From assembly GCF_900659615.1 (NCBI RefSeq), contig NZ_CAACUY010000073.1, forward strand, positions 1 to 37,552: a stretch of DNA of 37,552 nucleotides, given 5' to 3'. Both the position numbers and the translations under genes were made by a program. This stretch comes from Actinomadura fibrosa (GTDB lineage: Bacteria > Actinomycetota > Actinomycetes > Streptosporangiales > Streptosporangiaceae). The notes beneath the pieces are model-generated. The model was not told the origin of the DNA, did no database searches, and saw only the letters and a program-made list of their open reading frames with translations. Below, piece by piece: positions 8,461 to 16,375 of the stretch. Positions within the stretch are counted from its first letter, which is position 1, and every line of letters begins with the position of its first letter.

Positions 8461-8952
8461 GGCCCGGCGTCCGGTGCCGTGCCGGGCGGGGCCGTCCGCC
8501 GATCCCCGCGGCGGCGGACCGGATCATGCACCGTGCAGGACGTCGCCACGGGGAACGTGAACGCGCGGGTCGCCGTCGTGCCGGCTGCCGTCGTGCCGAG
8601 TGTCACTGCATCACCACACTGAGGATCGGAAGCGCATCGCAATCATTCACCTGCGGTGAGTGACGGGCAACACACTGGGCGTCTTGATCTCGACTTTCCC
8701 GGGACGCGCGCGGCGCGGCGGCCGCTCCGGTCCAGCTTGTGGCGGAGCCTACGGTATCCGTTGACGCCCGATCCGCGGATTGTGGCAAAAGTAAACCGCC
8801 GGACGGGGAATGCTCACCGGAGTGAGCGATCGGCGTTCTTGTCAGCGGGCGCGCAACCCGTCCCGCAAAGTGATCGCACGGTCCTACGGCGCGCGGCGGC
8901 GCCTTCCCGTAGCGTCATCGCACCGGGCGGACGAGGCGAAGGGGCCGCGACG
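8461..8952. promoter_or_regulatory. 492-nt gene-free region with inverted repeats
   Basis: No credible coding frame is present. It separates the minus-strand ATPase from the plus-strand acyl-CoA dehydrogenase, so it should hold two divergent promoters. Two inverted repeats stand out: TCACC-TGC-GGTGA at 8647-8659 and GCTCAC-CGGA-GTGAGC at 8812-8827. A TTGACG at 8761-8766 could be a -35 box but lacks a convincing -10 partner. The segment is locally less GC-rich around 8630-8650 and 8781-8796. Confidence 0.5.
8812..8827. promoter_or_regulatory. Inverted repeat, candidate operator (copy 1)
   Basis: GCTCACCGGAGTGAGC has perfect 6-bp arms around a 4-nt spacer and ends 125 nt before the acyl-CoA dehydrogenase start. 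It matches 14 of 16 positions with the repeat at 16241-16256, which lies a similar distance upstream of the mannosyltransferase gene. The binding protein is unknown. Confidence 0.45.
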
Positions 8953-10164
8953 ATGACGTTCTCGCTGGAGCTCGACGACGATCTCGTGCAGGTCCGGGAC
9001 TGGGTGCACGGCTTCGCCCGCGACGTCGTCCGGCCGGCCGCGCACGAGTGGGACGAGCGGGAGGAGACGCCCTGGCCGATCCTCCGCGAGGCGGCCCGCA
9101 TCGGGCTGTACTCGCTCGACTTCTTCGCGGCGCAGTCGCTGGAGCCGACCGGCCTCGGGATCCCGGTGGCGTTCGAGGAGCTGTTCTGGGGCGACGGCGG
9201 CATCGGCGAGGCGATCGCGGGCACCGGCCTCGCCGCCGCGTCCGTCGCCGCGACCGGCACGCCCGAGCAGGTCGAGGAGTGGCTGCCGCAGATGTTCGGC
9301 ACCCCCGACGACGTCGCCGTCTCGGCGTTCTGCTCGTCCGAGCCGGAGGCGGGCAGCGACGTGTCGGCGATCCGCACCCGCGCCGTCCACGACGAGGCGC
9401 GCGACGAGTGGGTGCTGAACGGCACCAAGACCTGGGCGACGAACGGCGGCATCGCGCGGGTGCACGTGATCGTCGCGTCCGTCGCCCCGGAGCTGGGGGC
9501 GCGCGGGCAGGCGAGCTTCGTCGTCCCGCCGTCCACGCCGGGCCTGGAGCAGGGGCAGAAGTTCCGGAAGCACGGGATCCGGGCGTCGCACACCGCCGAG
9601 GTGGTGCTGCGGGACGTCCGCGTCCCCGGACGCTGCCTCGTCGGCGGCAAGGATCGGCTGGACGAACGGCTCGCCCGCGCCCGCGAGGGACGCGGCGGCC
9701 GCGGCCAGGTGTCGATGCGGACGTTCGAGGCGACCCGCCCGTCGGTCGGCGCGATGGCCGTCGGCATCGCCCGCGCCGCCTACGACTACGCCCTGGGGTA
9801 CGCGCGGGAGCGGGAGCAGTTCGGCCGCAAGATCGGCGACTTCCAGGCCATCGCGTTCAAGCTGGCGGACTGCAAGTGCGCCATCGACGCGGCGCGGCTC
9901 CTCGTCTGGCGGGCCGCGTGGATGGCCCGCACCGGCCGCCCGTTCGAGAACGCCGAGGGCTCGATGGCCAAGCTGGTCGCGAGCGAGACGGCCGTGCGCG
10001 TCACCGAGGAGGCCATCCAGATCCTCGGCGGGAACGGCTACACCCGCGACTACCCGGTGGAGCGCATGCACCGGGACGCCAAGATCTTCACGATCTTCGA
10101 GGGGACGAGCGAGATCCAGCGCCTGGTCATCGGGCGCGCGGTCACGGGCCTGCCGGTGCGCTGA
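8953..10164 (+). CDS. Acyl-CoA dehydrogenase
   Basis: A 403-residue FAD flavoprotein that removes two hydrogens across C2-C3 of an acyl-CoA. The signature CSSEPEAGSDVSAIRT lies near residues 130-145. YAREREQFGRKIGDFQAI and ILGGNGYTRDYPVERMHRDAK are conserved in the C-terminal helical domain. The catalytic base is E383 in IFEGTSEIQR. A slightly unusual ~25-residue insertion (RLDERLARAREGRGGRGQ) follows the beta domain. ATG 8953 is preceded by GAAGGGG; the open upstream frame is intergenic-type sequence. It stands alone between two long intergenic regions. Chain-length preference cannot be told. Confidence 0.92.
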   Translation: MTFSLELDDDLVQVRDWVHGFARDVVRPAAHEWDEREETPWPILREAARIGLYSLDFFAAQSLEPTGLGIPVAFEELFWGDGGIGEAIAGTGLAAASVAATGTPEQVEEWLPQMFGTPDDVAVSAFCSSEPEAGSDVSAIRTRAVHDEARDEWVLNGTKTWATNGGIARVHVIVASVAPELGARGQASFVVPPSTPGLEQGQKFRKHGIRASHTAEVVLRDVRVPGRCLVGGKDRLDERLARAREGRGGRGQVSMRTFEATRPSVGAMAVGIARAAYDYALGYAREREQFGRKIGDFQAIAFKLADCKCAIDAARLLVWRAAWMARTGRPFENAEGSMAKLVASETAVRVTEEAIQILGGNGYTRDYPVERMHRDAKIFTIFEGTSEIQRLVIGRAVTGLPVR

Positions 10165-10232
10165 CCCCGGGACGGCAGGCGGGCGGCCGGACGCCGGCGG
10201 CCGCGTACTACTCATGCGGGCGCATAAAACGT

Positions 10233-10272
10233 CCTGAATCTCCATCTTCCTGCCTGAATCGCCGGACGTCCG
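10233..10272. promoter_or_regulatory. Direct repeat and palindrome upstream of the membrane-protein gene
   Basis: CCTGAATC occurs at 10233-10240 and again at 10253-10260, a 20-bp (two-turn) phasing. It is followed by the 10-bp palindrome CGGACGTCCG at 10263-10272. These lie 100-140 nt upstream of the gene at 10370 and could be protein-binding sites; no -35/-10 pair was recognised. Confidence 0.3.
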
Positions 10273-10369
10273 CCGTATGTCAGCATCCGAAGGACGGCGC
10301 CCCCCAACTCGCCCGGCGCCGCCCGTTCCACCTCTGGCCCCGAACGGGCCTCACCCCCGGAGGTGCGCC

Positions 10370-11389
10370 ATGACCGCGGTCGTCCTCGCCTGCGCCGCGC
10401 AGGCCGTCTACATCGTCGCCTTCGTCATGTTCAAGACGGCCGCGGGCCGGATGCGCCCGCTCGCCGGGCGCCGCCCGCTGCACTCCTTCGGGCTGATCGT
10501 CCGCAGCCCGCGCTGGCTGCTCGGCTGCCTGGTGCTGATGTCCGGCTTTGCCCTCTCGGCGGCCGCGCTGGTGACGCTGCCGGTGGTCGCCACCCTGCCC
10601 GCCTACGGCCTCAGCCTCGTCCTGCTGCTGGCCGTCGGCATGGGCGGCTTCGGCGAGCGGCCGACCTCCCGGGAATGGCTCGCCGTGCTCGTCACCGTCG
10701 CCGCGATGATCACCGCCGCGCTGTCGGTGCTGCCCGGCGCGTCCGAGACCCTCGCGGACACCCTGCGCCGCCCCGCCGGGACCGGCGCCGCCGACGCCCT
10801 CCCACCGGGCCGCGCGTGCCTCGTGTTCGTCCCGTCCCTGGTCCTCCCGCTGTGGATGTTCAGCATGCGCGACCGCCCGGTCAGCGGGCGGCACGCGAGG
10901 CCCCTCACCGGCATCGCCTACGGCGTCGGTGCGGGCGTCCTGCTGGGCGCGACGGAGGTCTTCGGCCTCGGCATGGCGATGATGCTGGCCGGACACCGCG
11001 GCGCCGCCGTCCTCGCCTCCCCGCACCCGTACCTGTTCCTCCTCGCGGGCGTGTGCGGCCTCGGCCTCCTGTCGATCGGCCTCCAGCGCTGCCGCCTCAC
11101 CATCATCGTCACCGTCGTCACGGTGACCGCGAAGGCGCACCTGCTCCTGTCGGCGACGCTCCTGTACGGCGAGCCATGGCCCCACGAGTTCCCGCGTCTC
11201 GCCCTGCGCGTCGCAGGCGTCCTGCTGGCCCTCGTGGCCCTCACGGTCTTCCCCCGACACGAACGCCGCCGCCCCACCCCGCGGACGCCCCGCCAGACCA
11301 CCCCGCGAGCACTCACGCCTCCCGCCCAGACACCCCACAAACTCCCGCACCCGTGGAACGTGCCCGCCTCCGAAGCCCACACGCGCTAA
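10370..11389 (+). CDS. Multi-pass membrane protein, DMT/EamA-like
   Basis: The 339-residue protein has about nine hydrophobic helices, beginning at its N-terminus (VVLACAAQAVYIVAFVMFK). Residues after ~305 form a Pro/Arg/Thr-rich cytoplasmic tail. The even spacing of short helices and their Gly/Ala/Leu make-up resemble the drug/metabolite transporter superfamily, but no diagnostic motif was seen, so the substrate is unknown. ATG 10370 follows CGGAGGTG at good spacing; a frame back to 10277 is a Pro-rich non-membrane extension and unlikely. The C-terminal tail codons include runs of CCC/ACC and differ from the rest of the gene. Confidence 0.7.
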   Translation: MTAVVLACAAQAVYIVAFVMFKTAAGRMRPLAGRRPLHSFGLIVRSPRWLLGCLVLMSGFALSAAALVTLPVVATLPAYGLSLVLLLAVGMGGFGERPTSREWLAVLVTVAAMITAALSVLPGASETLADTLRRPAGTGAADALPPGRACLVFVPSLVLPLWMFSMRDRPVSGRHARPLTGIAYGVGAGVLLGATEVFGLGMAMMLAGHRGAAVLASPHPYLFLLAGVCGLGLLSIGLQRCRLTIIVTVVTVTAKAHLLLSATLLYGEPWPHEFPRLALRVAGVLLALVALTVFPRHERRRPTPRTPRQTTPRALTPPAQTPHKLPHPWNVPASEAHTR

Positions 11390-11696
11390 GCCCCCGCAAG
11401 CGCACCCGTCCTACGGCGCAGGACCGGCGGCGATGCACTTGAGCGTCTCCGCACGTGCGCTGCCGTCCCGGGACGAACAACCGCGGCGCGCGTGCCCGAG
11501 ACCAAGCGATCTTCACCCACACCAAGATCTTTAAGAGACGAGGTGGAGCGCGTAACGTTGCGATCGCGTGCGAAGCCAGATCCGAGCTTGCGAGGATCTG
11601 ATCGCGCAGTGAGCCGCCAGGCGAGCCGGAGCGATGCCAGCGATCGCCGCATTGCCGTTGAAGGAGGCCCGCCAGGGCCGACGCCGAGGGAATGCA
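11390..11696 (+). promoter_or_regulatory. 307-nt leader with nested inverted repeats
   Basis: No convincing gene lies here. A nested symmetric element sits at 11560-11605: outer arms GCGATC (11560-11565) and GATCGC (11600-11605), and inner arms CAGATCC (11577-11583) and GGATCTG (11594-11600) around a 10-nt loop. It lies about 90 nt upstream of the SCO6745-family start, and in the transcript it could fold as a hairpin. A TAACGT-like -10 candidate occurs near 11553. Confidence 0.35.
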
Positions 11697-12566
11697 ATGA
11701 ATACTCGACAGATGTGGCATCAGACGGAGCCGTTGCACGCGTTGTTCTGGTACGCGCCGGAGGTGTTCGCGGAGGCGGAGGGGCTCGGCTACAAGGTCGA
11801 TGTGCGGTGGCCCAGCTACTTCGCCTGGCGTGCGGCGCCTTTGGGAGCGGCGGGCACTGCGCTGGTGTCGGCGGCGTTCTACAGCTTCAGTCCGCGCATG
11901 GTGGCCGAGCATGTTCCCGCGGCTTGGGCGGTCGCGCCGCCTGAGCGTGTGCTGGAGGCTCGCGTCCGCGCGGTCGACCGGATGTACCGCGCGCTGCTGG
12001 GGGACGGTGTCGCGTCGCCGGAGGTGGTCGAGGCGGCGGAGCTGGCGCGCACCGCGGCCGAGGCCGCGAGCACGGCGGGGCGTCCGATCGCCGCCGCGAA
12101 CGCGGACCTGCCGTGGCCGGACGAGCCGCATGTCGCCCTGTGGCACGCCATCGGCATCCTGCGGGAGCAGCGCGGTGACGGGCATGTGGCGGCGCTGCTC
12201 ACGGCGGGGCTCGATCCGGTGGAGGCGCTGGTGTCGTTCGCGGCGGTCGGTGCGGCTCCGGTGGAGACGTTCGCGAGCCGCGGTTGGACGGACGCGGAGT
12301 GGGCGGCGGGACGTGAGCGGCTCATGTCCCGGGGGCTGGTGAACGCCGACGGGATCGCCACCGACGCGGGCCGCGAGCTGCGCGACGAGGTCGAGCGGAC
12401 GACCGACGAGCTCGCCGAGGCGCCGTGGCGGGAGCTGGGCGCCGACGGGTGCGCCCGCCTGTCGGAGCTGACGATGCCGATCCTGGTCAAGGTGCTGGAG
12501 ACGGGGCTGATGCCGGCCTCGAACACGCTGGGCATCGGCAAGATCGCGCCGCCGCCGCCCCGCTGA
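11697..12566 (+). CDS. SCO6745-family protein
   Basis: The 289-residue, mostly helical cytosolic protein matches the actinobacterial SCO6745 family, whose function is unknown. Hallmarks are the N-terminal helical stretch with EPLHALFWYAPEV, the FYSFSPRMV segment, LPWPDEPHVALWHAIGILRE in the middle, and a C-terminal part resembling a winged-helix region (SRGWTDAEWAAGRERLMSRG followed by LVNADGIATDAG). ATG 11697 has GAGGG six bases upstream; an earlier ATG at 11692 is out of frame. It is convergent with the DUF4232 gene (22-nt gap). Family membership is recalled from sequence look, not searched. Confidence 0.75.
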   Translation: MNTRQMWHQTEPLHALFWYAPEVFAEAEGLGYKVDVRWPSYFAWRAAPLGAAGTALVSAAFYSFSPRMVAEHVPAAWAVAPPERVLEARVRAVDRMYRALLGDGVASPEVVEAAELARTAAEAASTAGRPIAAANADLPWPDEPHVALWHAIGILREQRGDGHVAALLTAGLDPVEALVSFAAVGAAPVETFASRGWTDAEWAAGRERLMSRGLVNADGIATDAGRELRDEVERTTDELAEAPWRELGADGCARLSELTMPILVKVLETGLMPASNTLGIGKIAPPPPR

Positions 12567-12588
12567 ACGCCGCGTTCTCCGAGGGGTT

Positions 12589-13209
12589 TCAGGGTTTGGC
12601 GAGGGCCCAGGCGGTGGTCTTCAGGCGGCCGGTCGTGCCGAGGTCCAGCGAGCCGCTCGGCTTGACGCTCTGGGCGCGGCGTCCGGGCGCCGGGACGAGT
12701 TGCAGGAAGGCGCCCTTGACCGCGGCTCCGTCCGTGACGGTGTTGCGCCAGACGACGATGATCTGCGCGGCCTGCCCGGGACGTACGGTCAGGGGCTTGG
12801 GGCCCGGGTCGGGGACCTCGGTGGTGCCGTTGACGATCGTGATGTCGAGCGGTTCGGCCTGCGCGTCGAACACGCGCAGGACCGGGTAGCCGTTCAGCCG
12901 GAACGGCTTCGTGCCGCAGTTGGCCAGCCGGACGGTCATGGCGCGCAGGCCCATCGCCGCGTCGGGTTCGGTGGCCGTCGCGCGGGTGCCGTCCGGCGAG
13001 CAGGGCGGCGCCTCGGTGACCGCGGTCCCGGGACCGCCGGACGGCAGTCCGAGCAGGCTGGGGGAGGGCGAGGCGCTTGCCCCGGGGACGCGTGCCGGGG
13101 GCGCGTCCACGGGCTGCTCCGAGGGCTCGCACGCGCCGCAGGCCGCGGCGGCCGCGACCGCCAGGGCCGCGACCGCCGGCCGGACCGGTCTCCGTGAACG
13201 TCGCACCAT
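12589..13209 (-). CDS. Secreted or lipid-anchored DUF4232 protein
   Basis: A 206-residue exported protein. The N-terminus has an Arg-rich start, an Ala-rich hydrophobic core and ACGACEPS, which could be a weak lipobox. A Pro/Ser-rich linker (~residues 35-65) follows. The globular part begins near residue 70 and carries the DUF4232-type pattern TVRLANCGTKPFRLNGYPVLRVFD, with paired cysteines (CSPDG and NCGT) that could form a disulfide. The family is common on actinomycete surfaces; function unknown. ATG 13209 or GTG 13212 are both possible starts. Confidence 0.72.
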   Translation of the reverse strand: MVRRSRRPVRPAVAALAVAAAAACGACEPSEQPVDAPPARVPGASASPSPSLLGLPSGGPGTAVTEAPPCSPDGTRATATEPDAAMGLRAMTVRLANCGTKPFRLNGYPVLRVFDAQAEPLDITIVNGTTEVPDPGPKPLTVRPGQAAQIIVVWRNTVTDGAAVKGAFLQLVPAPGRRAQSVKPSGSLDLGTTGRLKTTAWALAKP

Positions 13210-13289
13210 CACCCGTGGATCATGCCAGCGGGTGCGCCGTCATGGCTCGCCCTTCCTCGGACCTGCACACTTTCGGCACATGCCGGGAG

Positions 13290-14507
13290 TCAGCGGCGGG
13301 CGATCGGTGGACGGGAGCGCAGGGACGCGGCGCGGAGGGCCACCTCGATGCCGAAGCGGGCGTCGGGGTCGTCCAGATCGTCGCCGAAGGTCTGCTCGAT
13401 CTTGCGCATCCGGTACCGGACGGTCTGCGGGTGGATGTGCAGCCGTTCGGCGATCTCGGCGGCGGTGCCGCGGGTCACGAGCCAGGTGCGGAGGGTCTCG
13501 ACGAGGCGGTCCTGCTGGCCGGGGGTCATGCCGTCCAGGACGCCGAGGCGCCGGCGGGTGATCTGCTCGACGAGCGCGGGGTCGGACAGGAGCCAGAGGG
13601 TGACGAGGTGCTCCTCGCAGAGGACGACCCGCGCGCCGTCCAGGACGCCTTCTCGCGCGAGGCCGAGGGCTTGCCGGGCCCAGCGGAGGGAGTCGGCGGC
13701 CTGGGCGGTGGGGAGGGTGACGCCGACCGCGGCGCGGCGGCCGGGGAGGGCGGCGTCGAGCATGGCGCGGCGCTCGGCCGTGAAGGGGCCGGGGACGAGG
13801 AGGTGCGGGGCCGCGGATTCGAGGTCGGCGAGCACGTCGCCGTCGAGGGCCGTCCAGACGCAGCGGGCCCCGGGCTCGACGGCGATGGGGGTGGCGGTGT
13901 CCGGAACGGTCCAGCCCGTCGCCTCGGCCGGTTCGGTGAGCTCGGCCTCCGGCGCGCCCTGGACGATCAGCCGCAGCAGCCGGCGGCGCCGCTCGTCGAG
14001 GGCGGGGATGGGCCGCGCCTTGGCCTCCTGGTAGCCCTCCAGGGAGTGCGCCGCGAGCTCGTCCATGAAGACGAAGAGGGCGTCGGCGAGGCGCGACATG
14101 ACCGCGGAGGAGATGTCGTGGCGCGGGGCGACCTTCATGACGCGCCGCCAGGCGACCTGCCCGCCGATCCGGTAGGCGGCCTGGAGGCTGTCCATGCTGC
14201 GGCCCTCGTGCGCCTCGTACTGGCCGAGCATGCGGGCCGTCCCGGCGGACTCGTCGGTGACGGCGCGCGCGCCGGGCACCGCGGCGACCCGGTCGACGAA
14301 CGCCGCGAGGTTGTGCTCGACGCTGAGCCGCAGGACCTGGCCGTAGGGGCCGTCGAGGGGACGGGCGTACTCGGGGATCGCGCGGCGGATCTCGGTGACG
14401 ATCTCGCCGGCGAGGCTGGGCAGTTCCGGCCGCATCAGCCGGGCGAGCCGCGGCGGCAGCGGGACCGCGCGCTCGGCGAGACCTCCAGGTTCGAGGGTTC
14501 TGGTCAT
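13290..14507 (-). CDS. PucR-family helix-turn-helix regulator
   Basis: A 405-residue transcription factor. The C-terminal ~70 residues form the PucR-type helix-turn-helix: LVETLRTWLVTRGTAAEIAE, then RLHIHPQTVRYRMRKIEQTF. The N-terminal ~170 residues are a helical sensor domain of the kind often paired with it (EIRRAIPEYARPLDGPY, MDSLQAAYRIGGQVAWR), and the middle is GGDEF-like in shape but degenerate. ATG 14507 follows GGAGGTGT; a GTG at 14525 would put that ribosome site inside the coding region and is rejected. No partner gene is adjacent, so its target is unclear; it may control the serine hydrolase upstream or itself. Confidence 0.88.
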   Translation of the reverse strand: MTRTLEPGGLAERAVPLPPRLARLMRPELPSLAGEIVTEIRRAIPEYARPLDGPYGQVLRLSVEHNLAAFVDRVAAVPGARAVTDESAGTARMLGQYEAHEGRSMDSLQAAYRIGGQVAWRRVMKVAPRHDISSAVMSRLADALFVFMDELAAHSLEGYQEAKARPIPALDERRRRLLRLIVQGAPEAELTEPAEATGWTVPDTATPIAVEPGARCVWTALDGDVLADLESAAPHLLVPGPFTAERRAMLDAALPGRRAAVGVTLPTAQAADSLRWARQALGLAREGVLDGARVVLCEEHLVTLWLLSDPALVEQITRRRLGVLDGMTPGQQDRLVETLRTWLVTRGTAAEIAERLHIHPQTVRYRMRKIEQTFGDDLDDPDARFGIEVALRAASLRSRPPIARR

Positions 14508-14860
14508 CGGACACACCTCCGTCACCGTGTCCGCGCGGCCGGGTGGCGGGGCGGGGAGTGGGGTGGCCCCTCCCCGGCCCGGCCGGCGCGGGCGGCGGTA
14601 GCGCGAGATCGCGGCCGGGAGCGGGGCGCGCCCTGAGGGTCCCCCCGCGCGCCCTTTTCCGACCTCGATCGAGGACTCTCCGACGGTAAGCGGGGCGCCC
14701 GGCCGCGTTCTGTAGCGCGAGCGAACAAAACGCGATCCGCGCTGCTCACTCGCTTATAGGAATTCGCGGTGTCGGGGTGCAGGCGCGTGAGGGCCGCCAA
14801 TTCCGCGTGCGGCGCGGTGGAATTTGTCGATTTTTATTAGAACGATATTCGGGATCGGCG
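14508..14860. other. 353-nt gene-free region
   Basis: It lies between two minus-strand genes, holding the 3' end signal of the serine hydrolase and the promoter of the PucR gene. The part nearest the hydrolase is AT-rich (around 14820-14850). A GCTCACTCG half-site resembling half of the repeats at 8812 and 16241 is present near 14744. No -35/-10 pair for the PucR gene was convincing. Confidence 0.4.
14799..14824 (-). terminator. Possible hairpin terminator of the serine hydrolase gene
   Basis: In the minus-strand transcript, 37 nt after the stop, AATT-CCA-CCGCG pairs with CGCGG-AATT across a 5-nt loop, with a 3-nt bulge. There is no U-tract after it. A weak, actinomycete-style candidate. Confidence 0.3.
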
Positions 14861-16009
14861 TCAGGAGCAGAACGCGGTGTCGGCGGCCTTCGCCAGGTCG
14901 GCGCGGAAGCGCTCGTCGTACTCCAGCGTGGACGTGTTGTAGGTGATCACGGCCTGGCGACGGCCGTCCGCGCTGGTGTAGGTCCACGTCCGGTAGCCGG
15001 GGAAGCCGCCGTCGTGGCCCCACGCGCGGCCGCAGGAGAAGGCGATGCGGGCGACGCCGAGGCCGTAGTCCTCCACGACGCCGTCGTCGTTCACCGGGCG
15101 GACGGTCGTGAGCTCGCGCATCTGCCGGGCGGGCAGCAGCCGGCCGGTGAACAGGGCCCGGTGGAAGCGGGCGAGGTCGTCCACGGTGGAGATGATGCCG
15201 CCGGACGTCCGGGCGCTGGACGTGCTGATCGCGGTGCTGACGTCGCCGAACCCGCCGTAGTAGCCGTGGACGTACGGCCCAGGGAAGGCGCTGCTCGCCG
15301 TGAAGTCCGTCTGCGCGGGGTAGGAGGTGTGCCGCAGGCCCAGCGGCCGGAAGATGCGGCGCGCGAACTCGGCGCCCGCCGTCCGCCCGGACGCCCTCTC
15401 GATGATCATCCCGGCGAGGACGTAGTTGGTGTTGGAGTAGTTCCAGCCCGTGCCCGGTGCGTACAGCGGCGCCTTCTCCACGGCGATGCCGACCAGTTCG
15501 GACGGCTCCCACATGCGCCGCGGGTCCGTCATGACCCGGGGGTCGGGCGTGTAGTCGTTCAGGCCGCTGGTCTGCGCGAGCAGCCGCCGGATCGTGATCT
15601 TCGAGCCGTCGTTGCCGTTGCCCCGGACGAGGCCGGGCAGCCAGCGCTCCACGGTGTCGTCGAGCGACAGGCGGTGCTCGGCGGCGAGCTGGAGCACGAC
15701 CGTCGAGGTGAACGACTTGGTCACGCTGGCGGCGCGGAAGAGCAGCCGGTGGTCCATCGGCCGGCCGGTGGCCGTGTCGGACACCCCGGCGGCGGTGTGC
15801 GCGACGCGCCCGTCCCGCCGGGTCATGATCAGCACGCCGGGGGCGCCATCGGCCACGAGCCCGGTGGCCGCCGCCCGCACCTTCGCGTCCAGGCCGGTCG
15901 CGGTCGGCTCGTTCCGCCGGGGACCGGCCGCCGCCGCGGCCGGGGCGGCGACGCCGAAGCCCAGGACGAGTGCGGTGACGGCGGCGGACAGCGTGCGGAT
16001 GCGCGGCAT
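14861..16009 (-). CDS. Secreted serine hydrolase, beta-lactamase / D-Ala-D-Ala carboxypeptidase family
   Basis: A 382-residue class C-type penicillin-recognising hydrolase. A Sec signal peptide spans residues 1-~28 (VTALVLGFGVAAPAAAAAG). The catalytic SxxK is S95-V-T-K98, the second motif is Y191-S-N193, and the third is HDGG in WGHDGGFPGYRT. This matches R61-like DD-peptidases and related esterases; which substrate it uses (peptidoglycan peptides, D-amino-acid peptides or esters) is not decidable here. ATG 16009 follows AAGGAG at ideal spacing; the longer frame to 16114 lacks a signal-peptide-like start. It diverges from the mannosyltransferase gene. Confidence 0.9.
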   Translation of the reverse strand: MPRIRTLSAAVTALVLGFGVAAPAAAAAGPRRNEPTATGLDAKVRAAATGLVADGAPGVLIMTRRDGRVAHTAAGVSDTATGRPMDHRLLFRAASVTKSFTSTVVLQLAAEHRLSLDDTVERWLPGLVRGNGNDGSKITIRRLLAQTSGLNDYTPDPRVMTDPRRMWEPSELVGIAVEKAPLYAPGTGWNYSNTNYVLAGMIIERASGRTAGAEFARRIFRPLGLRHTSYPAQTDFTASSAFPGPYVHGYYGGFGDVSTAISTSSARTSGGIISTVDDLARFHRALFTGRLLPARQMRELTTVRPVNDDGVVEDYGLGVARIAFSCGRAWGHDGGFPGYRTWTYTSADGRRQAVITYNTSTLEYDERFRADLAKAADTAFCS

Positions 16010-16175
16010 GGGATCTCCTTGAGCGGTGCGGGAGCCGACGTGATCGACCCTTCCGGAGCGCCCTCCTGCCGGCACTGGGCTCAGGACCCGAACGTGGGGT
16101 GTACCTGGCGACACCCGGCCCCGCCCCCGATCGTGTCCCTGGCGGGCTGGTCCGGACGCGCAAATTCCCGTGGCC

Positions 16176-16204
16176 GTCTAAAGGAAGTTGTCATCACATC
16201 ACAA
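16176..16204 (-). promoter_or_regulatory. Possible promoter of the serine hydrolase gene
   Basis: The minus strand reads TTGTGA, 17 nt, then TTAGAC, a fair match to vegetative -35/-10 boxes in an AT-richer patch. It would give a leader of about 160 nt. Confidence 0.25.
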
Positions 16205-16240
16205 GAGCGCGATTCTGTGCCGGCGGGCCGGGGTGCAATG

Positions 16241-16256
16241 GCTCACCGAACTGAGC
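16241..16256. promoter_or_regulatory. Inverted repeat, candidate operator (copy 2)
   Basis: GCTCACCGAACTGAGC has 5-bp arms GCTCA/TGAGC and matches 14 of 16 positions with the repeat at 8812-8827. It ends 119 nt before the pmt start and could equally serve the divergent hydrolase gene, 232 nt away. Confidence 0.45.
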
Positions 16257-16375
16257 GGTTCCGCGGACTTCTTCGTTCTGGAGTCGGTTCTTTCGACGTT
16301 TCCCTCTGATTACGGTCGGGGCCGTGTCCGGAGGGACGCGACGAAGGGTGAGGCCGCGACGAAGGGTGGGCCGCG

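Larger units (their letters stand above)
16010..16375. promoter_or_regulatory. 366-nt divergent intergenic region
   Basis: It separates the serine hydrolase and pmt genes and has no credible coding frame. It contains the inverted repeat at 16241-16256, a possible minus-strand promoter at 16176-16204, and a 13-bp direct repeat GCGACGAAGGGTG at 16338-16350 and 16356-16368, just before the pmt start. Confidence 0.45.

Noticed and set aside
8461..8952. Possible XRE or DUF397 small gene partnering the RsbW-like ATPase
   Set aside because: No frame here shows a helix-turn-helix or DUF397 pattern, and third-position G/C bias is absent.
14508..14525. GTG 14525 as start of the PucR gene
   Set aside because: It would place the GGAGGTG ribosome site inside the coding region; ATG 14507 is at the right distance from it.
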